Shown: positions 1 to 9,687, counted from the first letter of the stretch. The stretch: DNA of 64,000 nt from Bacteroidota bacterium (GCA_016706865.1 JADJIS010000001.1:372001-436000), one strand, 5' to 3'. The notes: generated by a model not told the origin, from the sequence alone. Program-made: numbers and translations.

Positions 1-1
1 G

Positions 2-1990
2 AAAACAATTAAGTTAAGCTCTAAGGATCCTTTCCAAAACACAATAGTACCAAGCCAAAGTATTACTATTGATGCCTCAGTGGATAATGTTGTTGAAGGA
101 GAAAAGGGAAGCATCATAATTTGTCCCAAGGGATGTTTTGTCGACAGAAACGGGAAAATAGTAGAAAAGAATATTGACATAGAAATTGCGGAAGCTCTTT
201 CGTTGGAGGATATGTTATTATCAAATCTCACCACAACATCTGATGGCCAACTATTAGAAACAGATGGCATGATCTATTTTAATGCAACTTCGGATGGAGA
301 ACAACTTTATATCAATAAAGAAAATCCCATTCATATAGAAATACCTACTCATCAAAAAAAACCTGGAATGATGGCGTATAAAGGCGTAAGAGATGCTGAA
401 GGAAATATGAATTGGGTCGAACCAAAGAAGATTGATGACTTTTTAAAAACAGTTGATATCAATTCTCTGAATTTTTTACCTGAAAAATTCGAGACCGCGG
501 TTGACAAAGGAATGCCATTTAGAAATTATAAAGTAGCAGACAAAAAATTGGCAGATAGTTTATACAACAGTTTATCAGTTTGGAGGGAAGGTGCTTTTAC
601 AAAAGGATTTGTGCCAACCGACTATAATGAACCCTATTATAATGAACAAAAGGAGGTGATAAATGGAAAATACAGCGATCGTTCTTTTCTTGTTGACTCT
701 AGTGACGAAAGAAGTTTAGATAATAATTATGATCCAGATGCCGGTGAATGCGGAATTGATCCAGCTTTAATAAAAGTGATCCAGAATTCAAATTACCAGA
801 ATACTTTTATTGCTACTAAAGAATTTGAATCAAGGCTTCAGATATTATTTAAAACATGCAATACCAATTTACTATTACTTTATCTCGACAATCTGAATAA
901 AAATTTATATGAGGTGGATAGCATGGTGGCGAAAAAATTAGCAGGCAGTGAACATCAGAATACTTTTTTGCAATTTATGGAACTACGTCAAACAAAGGTA
1001 AAGGAGGCAGACAAATACGCTGCATTATTAGAAGGATATTATGAAAAACAATTGAAGGAAGTTACAGGTCAATTAAATAACGAGCAGAAAAAAGTATTAA
1101 AAGAACTTGAAAAAAAGAATAAAGAAGCGCAGAGATTAGCTGATGACTATAAGAAGCTTTTATTTAAACGCGAAAAATATCGCATGGAAACCTATGGTTT
1201 CGAATGGACAAATACGGGATGGGTAAATATTGATATTGGCACCATCCCCAAAACTTGGAGTCCTCAACCTTTAGAAATTATTGTGGAGAATGGAAAAGAT
1301 CTTGACAGAACATATACTTATATTGTTTATACTTCCATTAGAAGTTTATATCGATTAAATACCAGTGATAATGTAATATTTACCACGGGTAATAAAAGCA
1401 ATAACAATGTGCATATGCCAAAGGCCTTGAGTGTTGCAATAGGAATAGGATACAAAGGTGATATTCCATATATTGCTCTTAAAGAATTCGAACCCGGTAA
1501 AGATCAAAAAATTTCCATGACCTTAACTCAAAGCACTCCGGAAAAAGTTAAGGAAATGATAAGACCTTACGATACGTATGTTGCCGAGAATAAAATTGAT
1601 GTTGATCTGGAATATATGGCTAAATTTTATGAGGAAAAACAAAGGCAATTGCAATTAAAAAAAGAAGATGAATTTATACGATCACTTTATGATATTGCAT
1701 TTCCGTGTTGCGCTAAAAACGGCGAGGAATTGTATTTAAGTTATTGTGCAGTATGCCATTCATATAAAGATGAAACTATTACAGGGCCAAGTTTGGTTGG
1801 AGTCAGAAAAAAACATAGCAACGAATGGCTTTATCAATGGACCATTAATTCACAGGAGTTAATTAAGAGTGGAAATTCTGAAGCGATAAAAATATATGAA
1901 CAATATCAATCGATTCAACCTGCTTTTAACCTAACCAGAACAGAAGTTAACGCTATATTTGATTATATTGATGGATTAGCAGCATTGTGA
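2..1990 (+). CDS. Cytochrome c-domain protein, 5' end outside window
   Basis: The frame is open from the first bases with no stop, so the gene starts before the window; an internal GTG at 80 is not a convincing start. About 662 residues are visible. The N-terminal half matches no family I know. A charged, Lys/Glu-rich coiled-coil stretch lies around residues 310-385. The C-terminal ~95 residues look like a class I cytochrome c: a CAVCH heme-attachment motif near visible residue 582 and a final helix ending NAIFDYIDGL. Where such domains usually carry the axial Met in an MPxF-like motif, this one reads IQPAF, so the sixth heme ligand may differ. Probably an exported or periplasmic protein. Its role is unknown. 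Confidence 0.75.
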   Translation, partial: KTIKLSSKDPFQNTIVPSQSITIDASVDNVVEGEKGSIIICPKGCFVDRNGKIVEKNIDIEIAEALSLEDMLLSNLTTTSDGQLLETDGMIYFNATSDGEQLYINKENPIHIEIPTHQKKPGMMAYKGVRDAEGNMNWVEPKKIDDFLKTVDINSLNFLPEKFETAVDKGMPFRNYKVADKKLADSLYNSLSVWREGAFTKGFVPTDYNEPYYNEQKEVINGKYSDRSFLVDSSDERSLDNNYDPDAGECGIDPALIKVIQNSNYQNTFIATKEFESRLQILFKTCNTNLLLLYLDNLNKNLYEVDSMVAKKLAGSEHQNTFLQFMELRQTKVKEADKYAALLEGYYEKQLKEVTGQLNNEQKKVLKELEKKNKEAQRLADDYKKLLFKREKYRMETYGFEWTNTGWVNIDIGTIPKTWSPQPLEIIVENGKDLDRTYTYIVYTSIRSLYRLNTSDNVIFTTGNKSNNNVHMPKALSVAIGIGYKGDIPYIALKEFEPGKDQKISMTLTQSTPEKVKEMIRPYDTYVAENKIDVDLEYMAKFYEEKQRQLQLKKEDEFIRSLYDIAFPCCAKNGEELYLSYCAVCHSYKDETITGPSLVGVRKKHSNEWLYQWTINSQELIKSGNSEAIKIYEQYQSIQPAFNLTRTEVNAIFDYIDGLAAL

Positions 1991-2026
1991 AATAATTTGC
2001 CATAAAAGCACCAAATGTTAAAATAA

Positions 2027-2509
2027 ATGTTTGTATTTAAAGCTAGTATAGAAATAATTGGAGTTAACCCCTATGTTTTATTACCTGAGAAAGTATTAAA
2101 TGCAATATTTGAACAAGCTCAAAAATCCAAAGGACCAATTCCAATTAAAGGGAAAATAAATGGGTTTGATTTTATTCAACATCTTGTAAAGTATAGTGGT
2201 GAATGGCGGCTATATTTAAATACCCCGATGCGAAGTGCAACAAATACAAAAGTTGGAGATAGAGTAACTCTTGAAATTGAATTTGACCCGATAGAAAGAA
2301 AAATCGAGATGCATCCCAAATTATCAATGGCCCTGAAGATGGATAAAACCGCAAAAAAAATATTTGACCAATTAGCACCATCCCTTCAAAAAGAGATCGT
2401 GCGATATATCCATAATCTAAAAACAGAGGAGAGCAGGGATCGCAATGTTGAGAAAGCAATTCAGTTCTTACAAGGAAAACAGCGATGGATAGGAAGAGAT
2501 AAACCCTGA
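2027..2509 (+). CDS. DUF1905 / YdeI-OmpD-associated family protein
   Basis: A 160-residue protein with two recognisable parts. Residues 1-95 resemble DUF1905, a small beta-barrel domain, here with a GEWRLYLNTPMR segment and a VGDRVTLEIEFD strand. The C-terminal part resembles the YdeI/OmdA domain, with an LAPSLQKEIVRYIHNLKTEESR helix region and a closing KAIQFLQGK. These cytoplasmic proteins are common in Bacteroidota, and some are linked to bacteriocin or stress tolerance. The biochemical function is not established. It starts with ATG 36 bp after the preceding gene on the same strand, so they may be co-transcribed. Confidence 0.75.
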   Translation: MFVFKASIEIIGVNPYVLLPEKVLNAIFEQAQKSKGPIPIKGKINGFDFIQHLVKYSGEWRLYLNTPMRSATNTKVGDRVTLEIEFDPIERKIEMHPKLSMALKMDKTAKKIFDQLAPSLQKEIVRYIHNLKTEESRDRNVEKAIQFLQGKQRWIGRDKP

Positions 2510-2745
2510 GTCTTTAATATAATGGGGCACTTTTAACCACCGGAATAACTATCGGAATTTTTAGCTTAGGTTTGGACTGTAACGCCCTATCACATTGATT
2601 TTTACACGTTTCCCAACCACCGGAATTCCAATGAAATATAAATTTAGAATTTCAAAAAAAATATACCAGTTCGTATAAAAATTTCCAAAAAAAGTCAGCA
2701 AAAAATATTCCGGTTAAATTTCTCGTTATTACAAAAACACCCATT

Positions 2746-3711
2746 ATGAAAAATCCTTTACCCACCATTTCCATTTTAATTGCACTACTCGTCCTTCCTT
2801 TCTCCGCAAAAAGTCAAACGCGGCAATTTAATTCAGATAACGTAAATTGCACCTACGAAACATATAAAGGCAGAATTCATGGGAAATATATTTCCTACTA
2901 TCCGAATGGTATTAAAAAAGCAGAAGGAAAATTTGAAAATAATTACAGAAGCGGCAAGTGGAAGCTATGGGATTCCTCAGGCAATTTAATGGTGGTGCGT
3001 GAATATTTCAGTCCTTTGGAATATAGTTCCTTTACACCCAATGCTGAAGAAAATGCCACTCCCCTTCACAATTCAAAATCTGTTTATACTATTTTATATA
3101 ACAGTGAAAATTTTATCATCAATTATACATTACATAAAGAAATGATAATATGGGAAAAAAGAATATGGAGATGGATACCCATCGAAGATAATAATATGTT
3201 ATTTGAAAACAATGCGCTTTTTAATACGATCCATAATAATGTAATGCAGGGAAATATTATTGCATATAGCAGTTCAGATGATCTATTTACCCGAAAACTG
3301 AATACTTCGGAAATTGATACTGCAAATGTCAATATAATTGGTTTTAAAATAAAGGAAGATCATACCTTTGACAAACCAAGATTATTATCAGAAACGAGAA
3401 TAATTGGTATTTGTCCGGTAGCTTTAAATAAAATCACCAAAGACACTATCGATCTTTATTGGATACAATTTCCTGAGACAAGAAAATATCTGTCACGCAT
3501 TAATGTTGTTAAAAAAGAAGGTCATCCTGTAATTTTTTCGTTGGATGAAGTATTTTTTTACCGCATTTTTAATAGTGTTATTTACAAAGAAGATAATATC
3601 TACAACAGAAAAATTTCCGATTATAAAACCGGAACAGATATTCAAAAAGAAGCCGAAAAAATTGAAATTAATTTAATTGAAATGGAACATGATCTTTGGC
3701 TGGCCCTGTAG
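2746..3711 (+). CDS. MORN-repeat protein with GldN/PorN-like domain
   Basis: 321 residues with a signal peptide (MKNPLPTISILIALLVLPFSAKSQ). Residues 30-85 contain MORN_2/YwqK-type repeats (GKYISYYPNGIKKAEGKF, then YRSGKWKLWDSSGNL). The rest resembles GldN/PorN, the periplasmic ring component of the type IX secretion and gliding machine. Matching features are an EKRIWRWIPIEDNN segment, a GNIIAYSSSDDLFTRKL segment, RIIGICPVAL, YWIQFPETRKYL, and a C-terminal block FFYRIFNSVIYKEDNIYNR. The gene stands alone rather than in a gldKLMN cluster, and the MORN front end is not part of classical GldN, so it is probably a diverged paralogue. Its stop codon lies inside a 28-bp inverted repeat. Confidence 0.7.
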   Translation: MKNPLPTISILIALLVLPFSAKSQTRQFNSDNVNCTYETYKGRIHGKYISYYPNGIKKAEGKFENNYRSGKWKLWDSSGNLMVVREYFSPLEYSSFTPNAEENATPLHNSKSVYTILYNSENFIINYTLHKEMIIWEKRIWRWIPIEDNNMLFENNALFNTIHNNVMQGNIIAYSSSDDLFTRKLNTSEIDTANVNIIGFKIKEDHTFDKPRLLSETRIIGICPVALNKITKDTIDLYWIQFPETRKYLSRINVVKKEGHPVIFSLDEVFFYRIFNSVIYKEDNIYNRKISDYKTGTDIQKEAEKIEINLIEMEHDLWLAL

Positions 3712-3783
3712 TGATCGACGAAGGAGATCTACTACAGGGTTCTGGGTTCTGACATGTAGTAGATCTCCTTCGTCGATCACTAC
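3708..3783. repeat. Perfect 28-bp inverted repeat (REP-like or terminator)
   Basis: Left arm 3708-3735 and right arm 3756-3783 are exact reverse complements over 28 bp, with a 20-bp spacer. The spacer contains two copies of the heptamer GGTTCTG. The left arm starts in the final codons of the GldN-like gene and includes its TAG. Each arm is itself partly palindromic (GTAGT ... ACTAC), as in REP-type elements. It lacks a clean T-run, so a simple terminator is less likely than a mobile palindrome or an RNA 3'-end stabiliser. Confidence 0.85.
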
Positions 3784-3910
3784 ATGTTTCCGTTCTGGGT
3801 TGCAATAGTTTACAAGGTTTACAAAGGTTGAATTCGGAGGATTATGTTCTAATGTTACAAACTGTTTACTGCCCACTGTTGACTGTTGACTTTTTACCGC
3901 GACCCTTCAT

Positions 3911-3918
3911 TATTTTTG
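3911..3918 (+). promoter_or_regulatory. Bacteroidota -7 box TATTTTTG
   Basis: TATTTTTG fits the Bacteroidota TAnnTTTG -7 consensus, with a TTG at 3886-3888 about 22 bp upstream. It lies 17 bp before the ATG of the DUF486 gene. Confidence 0.6.
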
Positions 3919-3934
3919 CATAAACAACAATCAA

Positions 3935-4303
3935 ATGAAAGCCTTAACAACAATAGTCCTCCTCGTTATCTCCAATACCTTTATGACCTTTGCGTGGTAT
4001 GGGCATTTGAAGTTTAAAGAAATGAGCTGGTTTAATAATCTGGGATTGGTGGGAATAATTTTTATCAGCTGGGGAATTGCATTATTTGAATATTCGTTTC
4101 AGGTACCGGCTAACAGAATTGGATATTCAGAAAACGGCGGACCATTTACACTTTGGCAATTAAAGGTAATTCAGGAGGTTATTACGCTGGTTGTTTTCAC
4201 CCTTTTTACCATTGTGTTTTTCAAGAGCGAGGTATTCCGCTTAAACCATTTTATCGGTTTCTGTTTTCTGATACTTGCAGTATATTTTGTATTTAAGAAA
4301 TAA
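3935..4303 (+). CDS. DMT-family (DUF486) small membrane protein
   Basis: 122 residues with four hydrophobic segments: roughly 4-22, 35-52, 76-96 and 102-120. The FNNLGLVGIIFISWGIALFEY block and the VPANRIGY motif are characteristic of DUF486, a four-helix family related to drug/metabolite transporters. It sits in the inner membrane. Its substrate is unknown. The gene is monocistronic, with its own -7 box just upstream, and converges with the T9SS gene that ends at 4306, leaving only 2 bp between stops. Confidence 0.85.
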   Translation: MKALTTIVLLVISNTFMTFAWYGHLKFKEMSWFNNLGLVGIIFISWGIALFEYSFQVPANRIGYSENGGPFTLWQLKVIQEVITLVVFTLFTIVFFKSEVFRLNHFIGFCFLILAVYFVFKK

Positions 4304-4305
4304 GT

Positions 4306-6924
4306 TTAATCAATAACTACAATTCTTTCTACATACCTCTTTTTATTTGCTCCATTATCGGTGATATTAATAAAATAAACCCCTTTGGCAATACCATTTA
4401 AATTCAGATCATAGGATACGTCTTTATTAAATGCAGTTGCTTTTTGGAGAATAACGGAGCCGTTGATATCTAATAATTCCACTTTAGCATCGGGAATAAA
4501 ACTATTTATTTTAATATGCACTATATCACTTGCCGGATTAGGGTAAACTGAAATAATGTTTTTCTGCGCCAATTCTTCTATTCCAACCGGTTGTTCATAC
4601 AATTTAAATTCCCATGCACCGCGGCCATAGGTACCAAAACGGATCGCTTTAATTTCTTCAATATAATCTACACTCCAATAAGTTTGTAAGGGAGCATCCA
4701 AACCCGAAAGGTCGTACCATTTATCTTCTGCTAAAACATATACATAGGGAGCAATTTCTGTTGCCGCAAATAACAAACTATCATTTTCTGAAATAGCAAG
4801 ATCATATACCAAAGTGGAAGGTAATTCATTATTTAATGCAACAAATGTTTCACCATTATCTTCTGTTTTGTATACCGCAGGGTTGTCGTATCCGCTACCT
4901 CCAATGTATACAACACCTAATTGGGTTTTTGATGGTTCAATTGCAGCGCCATAAAAATATTGCGGTCCCGGACCCGTAAATCCCGAAGAAAGTGACCAGG
5001 TTGCCCCTGCATCGGTAGAAGTATAAAATGTGCCGCCGCTTGTCAATAAATACCAATAATTTTTATCGATAGGCGAATAATTAATAGCAGAAATGGAACC
5101 ACCTCCTGCCACAGAAAAATTCTTGGTTTGTTTAACTGCATTTATGGTTCCGAACGATCTTTCCAGGCGCCATAAATATGCTCCGCCGGCATCAGAACCA
5201 CCAGCCCACCATGCAACCTCATCGTCCCAAGGATCCTGCATTACGGGTGCCATCCAGAGATGTCCGTAACCTTGAAAATCCCAAAAAAACATATTATCAC
5301 CTGTAGATGCATCATCTATATACATTGCAAATCCGGGATAAACGCACCATAAATTTCCTCCACCACTTCGTGAAACAATATGGCCATAATCGCCACTAAT
5401 TAATTGGTCAAAATAATAATCACCATCAACATCATAAACACTGCGTTGCCAACCCTGATCCTGTGCACCGGCATATATAATATCCGTTAGATCTCTGTAA
5501 GTATAAACATCATAATATTGTGCATTGCGCATTCCTTCATAGGTAATATTCAGCCAGGTTAATCCGCTGTTTTCCGATTTATATAATCCGCCATCGGTAC
5601 TTACCATAATTAATTCTTCTCCGGATAATGTATCCATAAATGACCGGATAAATGGAATATCAGCATGCAAATTTTCCAATTCGTTTCCATTATAATATTC
5701 GTACCAATAATTATTACGCACCCATGTACTTCCACCGGTAAAACTTCTGTAACTATCCACCCCGCCGTAATATAAATATCCCTCCATTTTTTGAGAACAA
5801 TAAAAGCTGTTCTTACTAAAATTCCCTTCTTCTACAACACCCGAACTTGTTAATGCCCAGGTTACACCATTATCATCTGATGTATAAAAATCTGTTTGGC
5901 CTGAAGCATAATTAGCATGTGCTGCGTAAAAATGATTTTCAGTAATTCCTTCAAATCCGCACAACATAATATCGCCATCATCAGTAATTGGAATAGTACC
6001 TGTAAGAATCGGAATTCCATCTGTACCCAAAGTATAAAAATTATTATTTTCAATTAAATAACAAGTTCCGTCTCCATTTTGAGAAGCATACAATACAAAA
6101 TTATTCATACTCCCATAAGTGGGTACATCATATGAAATTATTTTTTCAAATGAAGTACCGAGATCTGTTGAACGATAAATAGTTATCAGATCCCACCAAT
6201 TTACGTAATCCCATTCCAACGCTAAAATATAAATCGTGTGGTCCGCATCATTCAGCATTTCTGCATCTCCAATAAATCCCCATGAGACTACGTTTTCTAA
6301 ACCAGTTGTTTCTGTCCATGATATACCTTCATCCTCTGTATAAAAAACACCTTGAACTCCCCATTGAGAAGTGGAGACAATCAATCTGTCATCCACCTTT
6401 TTCAACATATTGGTTGCGGCAATTTTGAAATTATCATTAATTACACTCCAATTGGATCCATCCAGATCACCTTTCCATAAACTACCGCCATCGGTAAAAG
6501 CGTATACAATATCATTTTCAAAGTCCACCTCTGTTGCCCAAATTCTTCCTGAGGTATTAAAACTTCCCAATTCATTCCATTTACCAACTACATTTCCATT
6601 TGCAAGTGTATCCCAGCTATCATCGGTAATTTTCATATTGTAATAACCGGCGCGTTCCTTCATTTTGTTATAACGCAGATCGGCATCCATTTTTTTCCAG
6701 TTTGTTTCAGGAGCAGAACGGTGCATTAAATTAAAAAACGCCTCTCTTTCACTTTGCATTTTTTCATCCTCCTCCATCATTTTGGTAAATTCTTTGGGCT
6801 CCGGTTTTGGCTGCGACTTATGATAATTAGAATCGTCTTTTTGTCTGTTAAACACGATCACCATTACAATAAATGTCAATAAAACAGAAACACCAACAAT
6901 TATAAGTCCGATCTTTTTTTGCAT
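4306..6924 (-). CDS. T9SS-exported beta-propeller (sortilin/BNR-like) protein
   Basis: 872 residues from the preferred start MQKKIGLI; an ATG seven codons upstream is possible. One hydrophobic export or anchor segment lies at residues 5-23, followed by a charged, Lys/Glu-rich stretch. The body has repeated BNR/Asp-box-like motifs (TEDEGISWTETTG, TSDDNGVTWALTS, KSENSGLTWLN, STDAGATWSLSS, KTEDNGETF) at 60-130 residue spacing, typical of a sortilin or Vps10-like beta-propeller. The last ~75 residues form a T9SS type A sorting domain (ISVYPNPASD ... KGVYFINI). It is probably secreted or anchored at the cell surface, with a binding role that cannot be specified. Confidence 0.85.
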   Translation of the reverse strand: MQKKIGLIIVGVSVLLTFIVMVIVFNRQKDDSNYHKSQPKPEPKEFTKMMEEDEKMQSEREAFFNLMHRSAPETNWKKMDADLRYNKMKERAGYYNMKITDDSWDTLANGNVVGKWNELGSFNTSGRIWATEVDFENDIVYAFTDGGSLWKGDLDGSNWSVINDNFKIAATNMLKKVDDRLIVSTSQWGVQGVFYTEDEGISWTETTGLENVVSWGFIGDAEMLNDADHTIYILALEWDYVNWWDLITIYRSTDLGTSFEKIISYDVPTYGSMNNFVLYASQNGDGTCYLIENNNFYTLGTDGIPILTGTIPITDDGDIMLCGFEGITENHFYAAHANYASGQTDFYTSDDNGVTWALTSSGVVEEGNFSKNSFYCSQKMEGYLYYGGVDSYRSFTGGSTWVRNNYWYEYYNGNELENLHADIPFIRSFMDTLSGEELIMVSTDGGLYKSENSGLTWLNITYEGMRNAQYYDVYTYRDLTDIIYAGAQDQGWQRSVYDVDGDYYFDQLISGDYGHIVSRSGGGNLWCVYPGFAMYIDDASTGDNMFFWDFQGYGHLWMAPVMQDPWDDEVAWWAGGSDAGGAYLWRLERSFGTINAVKQTKNFSVAGGGSISAINYSPIDKNYWYLLTSGGTFYTSTDAGATWSLSSGFTGPGPQYFYGAAIEPSKTQLGVVYIGGSGYDNPAVYKTEDNGETFVALNNELPSTLVYDLAISENDSLLFAATEIAPYVYVLAEDKWYDLSGLDAPLQTYWSVDYIEEIKAIRFGTYGRGAWEFKLYEQPVGIEELAQKNIISVYPNPASDIVHIKINSFIPDAKVELLDINGSVILQKATAFNKDVSYDLNLNGIAKGVYFINITDNGANKKRYVERIVVID

Positions 6925-6985
6925 AGAAAGAGTTTGAGGATACAAATTTCGGGAAAAAAAATTAAAGTTGGCAGGGGCTCCAAAT

Positions 6986-7167
6986 GAGTAATGAGTTATG
7001 AGGAATGAGTAATGAGCTATGAGTAATGAGTTATGAGTAATGAGTTTACAAATCGTAAGATGATTGTTTGGTTTCTTTCCCGTACTTCAATATCGACTAT
7101 AAAGTATAATGTTGTAATCGATTTTCAGGCTAGAATTTCAATCTCATTACTCATAACTCATTACTCA
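6986..7167. repeat. Opposed heptamer arrays GAGNNAT / ATNNCTC
   Basis: At 6986-7044 the word GAGNNAT occurs eight times in tandem with a variable dinucleotide (TA, TT, GA, TA, CT, TA, TT, TA). At 7143-7167 the reverse complement ATNNCTC is repeated three to four times. The two arrays face each other across a unique core of about 98 bp and could pair as a long imperfect hairpin. The lipoprotein gene starts 50 bp further right. Confidence 0.85.
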
Positions 7168-7216
7168 TCTACAACGCTCAATTGGTAATTAATTCGTATT
7201 TTTCGCTTTTACAATT

Positions 7217-7888
7217 ATGAGATATATCCTTTACATTTTTATTCTAGGTGTTTTTTGCCATTGTAAACCGGAAAAAAATAATGAAACCGGTATTATTGAA
7301 TATCTGAAATGGGACAATGATACTAATTACAATTACCGGGAATTTCAATCTTATACGGATAGTACATTAACAAAAATATTTATTTCCCAACAATGGAAAC
7401 AAGTTGACGATAGTACCTGGCAATTTGAATATGCATGGAAAAATGTTGATTCGCTTCCTATTAACAGAAGTATAGAAAGATATACTAAAAATAAGGTGGA
7501 ATTAGTGGCGCAATATATTTATGAAATGGATTCTGCAAAAAACGCCCATGAGGTTTCATTTAATGTTGAAAACAATAACCCTTGTTTTATCAATTCACAA
7601 GGTTGCTCCTTTGATGCAAAAGCAAAATTTGTGATTGACAGCAGCTTTACCATGACAGTGCATACTGATATTAAATATGATTTCAGGATGATAGAAACAT
7701 TTCCGGAATCAGAACGCGATTGTTTGGTGGTAACTTCTTCCGATAGGATCTCTTTTGATTTTACAGACAGTAGAAGGGATACTGTAATAAACAGCATTGG
7801 CACCCGCATTTACTCCAAAGGTGTAGGACTTGTTTATTTTTCGGATAATGATGGTGAAAACAACTACGAATTTAAACTAAAAAAATAG
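7217..7888 (+). CDS. Hypothetical lipoprotein
   Basis: 223 residues. The N-terminus (MRYILYIFILGVFCHCKPEK) is a short signal peptide followed by a Cys-rich lipobox-like site, so it is probably a lipoprotein of the outer or inner membrane. The mature part is rich in Asn, Asp and aromatic residues, with alternating strand-like segments and three Cys (in NNPCFINSQGCSFDA and SERDCLVV). No family is recognised. It converges with the pafA-like gene that ends at 7895, leaving a 6-bp gap. Confidence 0.65.
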   Translation: MRYILYIFILGVFCHCKPEKNNETGIIEYLKWDNDTNYNYREFQSYTDSTLTKIFISQQWKQVDDSTWQFEYAWKNVDSLPINRSIERYTKNKVELVAQYIYEMDSAKNAHEVSFNVENNNPCFINSQGCSFDAKAKFVIDSSFTMTVHTDIKYDFRMIETFPESERDCLVVTSSDRISFDFTDSRRDTVINSIGTRIYSKGVGLVYFSDNDGENNYEFKLKK

Positions 7889-7894
7889 TTTATG

Positions 7895-9517
7895 TTATTT
7901 AATTATTTCCGTGATCACTGAGCCAACACAACCATTTGGTTCTGAAATTCTCAATAAGGCTGAAATGGTTGGTGCAATATCTGTAATTCCGATTTCGCGA
8001 TGTGTTTCTCCGGCTTTAATTTTCCATCCATAAAATATTAGTGGAACATGCGTATCATACGAAAAATGTGAGCCATGCGTTGTACCCAAAGGCCTGTAGG
8101 CTTCGAACCAATAAGGATCATATAATATTTGTATATCGCCGCAACGTTTAGGATATATTCCATTAATTACCAATTCTTTTACATCTGCATTTAATGTTGA
8201 ACTGCTAAGATCTTCTATTAATAAAAAATAAGATACCCCATCAATTTTTAGCATTTCATCGTACATCAAATTAAAAATATATCTTTTCCCTAAACCTTTT
8301 GCATTCAACAATGAATCGTTTAAATAAATTTGTTGATTGGTATATGCTTTTATCCAGGGTCCTTCGCCCAATTTATTTTTAATAATGGTATTCATTTTTA
8401 AAACCATTTCTGCTTCTGTAGTAGTGCCTGCAGGAATTTTAAGCGACTGCATATATAGAGGAGTTGGGGATACACCGTGATCGGCAGTGAGAAATACCAT
8501 ATAATTTCCTTTACCTACCGCAGTTTCCAAATAAGTTAAAAAAGATGCAATATCTCTGTCGAGACGCAAATAGGTATCTTCCACTTCCATGGAATGCGGT
8601 CCATAGGCATGTCCTACATAATCGGTGGAAGAATAACTCACACATAAAAAATCGGTGATATTATCTTTTCCCATATTTTCATTTTTAATTGCCGCCTGCG
8701 CCATGGATGTAGTCATAGTATTTCCGAATGGTGTTGCTTTAATACTTTCGCTATTGCCATTAAATAACATGTAATGCGGAAATTCATTTGATTCTTCACC
8801 AATGTAAACAGTTTCCCAAGGAACACTATCGGCAGTAGATGATTTATATGAAGTGGCAGGAAGAAATAAATTCCAATATTTATTCATGTAATTCTGCGCT
8901 TGCTTTTCTGCATTGATTTTTTGCACCCATTCAGGTAAAGTATCCATATAATAAGAACTTGTTACCCAGGCATTCACTCTTCCATCGTACCAATAAGCGG
9001 CATCAGCAGTATGGCCGGCAGGAAGAATTGCACCGCGATCTTTTAAAGCAATTCCAATTACCTTCGATTGTTGTTGATTGCTCAATTGCAACATATCTGT
9101 AACTGTAGTTGTGAGCATATTTTTCGGCGACATTTGTCCTCCGGTAGTATCTGCTCCAACAATGTAAACATCCTTATCATCTGCAACGTAGGTAAAAGTG
9201 TTTGTATTCTCATTGTACCAATCATTGGATACTATTCCATTTATTGCCGGAACTGATCCGGTATAAACACTTGCATGTCCGGGACCGGTATAAGTTGGAA
9301 TGTAATTAAAATTGGTATTCTCGCAACTAAAACCATCGCGCAACAACTTTTTGAAACCATTATCACTGTAAACATCCGAATAACGATATAAAAATTCATA
9401 ACTCATCTGATCCACTACTATTCCTACAATCAACTTAGGTTGTGGCGGCAATGAAGTTGTTTGTCCTGAAACCAGGATGGTTGAAAAAACAATTAACAAC
9501 AAAATAATACATCTCAT
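7895..9517 (-). CDS. pafA: PafA-type alkaline phosphatase
   Basis: 540 residues with a signal peptide ending near LVSGQ. It is a periplasmic phosphate monoesterase of the calcium-tolerant PafA family in the alkaline phosphatase superfamily. The known active-site set is recognisable: metal-binding Asp37 (VVDQM), nucleophile Thr78 (YTGPGHAS), Asn99 (VSNDW), the Lys/Arg pair in KDRGAIL, the STDYVGHAYGP metal site, ADHGVSP and the late HGSHFSYD His. Length agrees with characterised PafA proteins (about 540-550). It releases phosphate from organic phosphate esters. The gene is monocistronic; no Pho box was identified. Confidence 0.92.
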   Translation of the reverse strand: MRCIILLLIVFSTILVSGQTTSLPPQPKLIVGIVVDQMSYEFLYRYSDVYSDNGFKKLLRDGFSCENTNFNYIPTYTGPGHASVYTGSVPAINGIVSNDWYNENTNTFTYVADDKDVYIVGADTTGGQMSPKNMLTTTVTDMLQLSNQQQSKVIGIALKDRGAILPAGHTADAAYWYDGRVNAWVTSSYYMDTLPEWVQKINAEKQAQNYMNKYWNLFLPATSYKSSTADSVPWETVYIGEESNEFPHYMLFNGNSESIKATPFGNTMTTSMAQAAIKNENMGKDNITDFLCVSYSSTDYVGHAYGPHSMEVEDTYLRLDRDIASFLTYLETAVGKGNYMVFLTADHGVSPTPLYMQSLKIPAGTTTEAEMVLKMNTIIKNKLGEGPWIKAYTNQQIYLNDSLLNAKGLGKRYIFNLMYDEMLKIDGVSYFLLIEDLSSSTLNADVKELVINGIYPKRCGDIQILYDPYWFEAYRPLGTTHGSHFSYDTHVPLIFYGWKIKAGETHREIGITDIAPTISALLRISEPNGCVGSVITEIIK

Positions 9518-9654
9518 ACAAAGGGTATTTGGGTGAAAGTTAAGGGTAAAATTTTAATTTGGGTGAAAACTGATGGCAATATTTTAAGATTTTCAGTATT
9601 GGATTATATAAATTTTGACTAAAATTAAACCAATTATAATCCAACACCTTCAAT

Positions 9655-9687
9655 AAAAAAGACCCGAAATGAAAGCTTTCAGGTCTT
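9655..9687 (-). terminator. Intrinsic terminator of the TonB receptor gene
   Basis: On the minus strand a hairpin with an AAGACCTGAAAG / CATTTCGGGTCTT stem is followed by six T. It lies 43 bp past the receptor stop codon. Confidence 0.8.
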
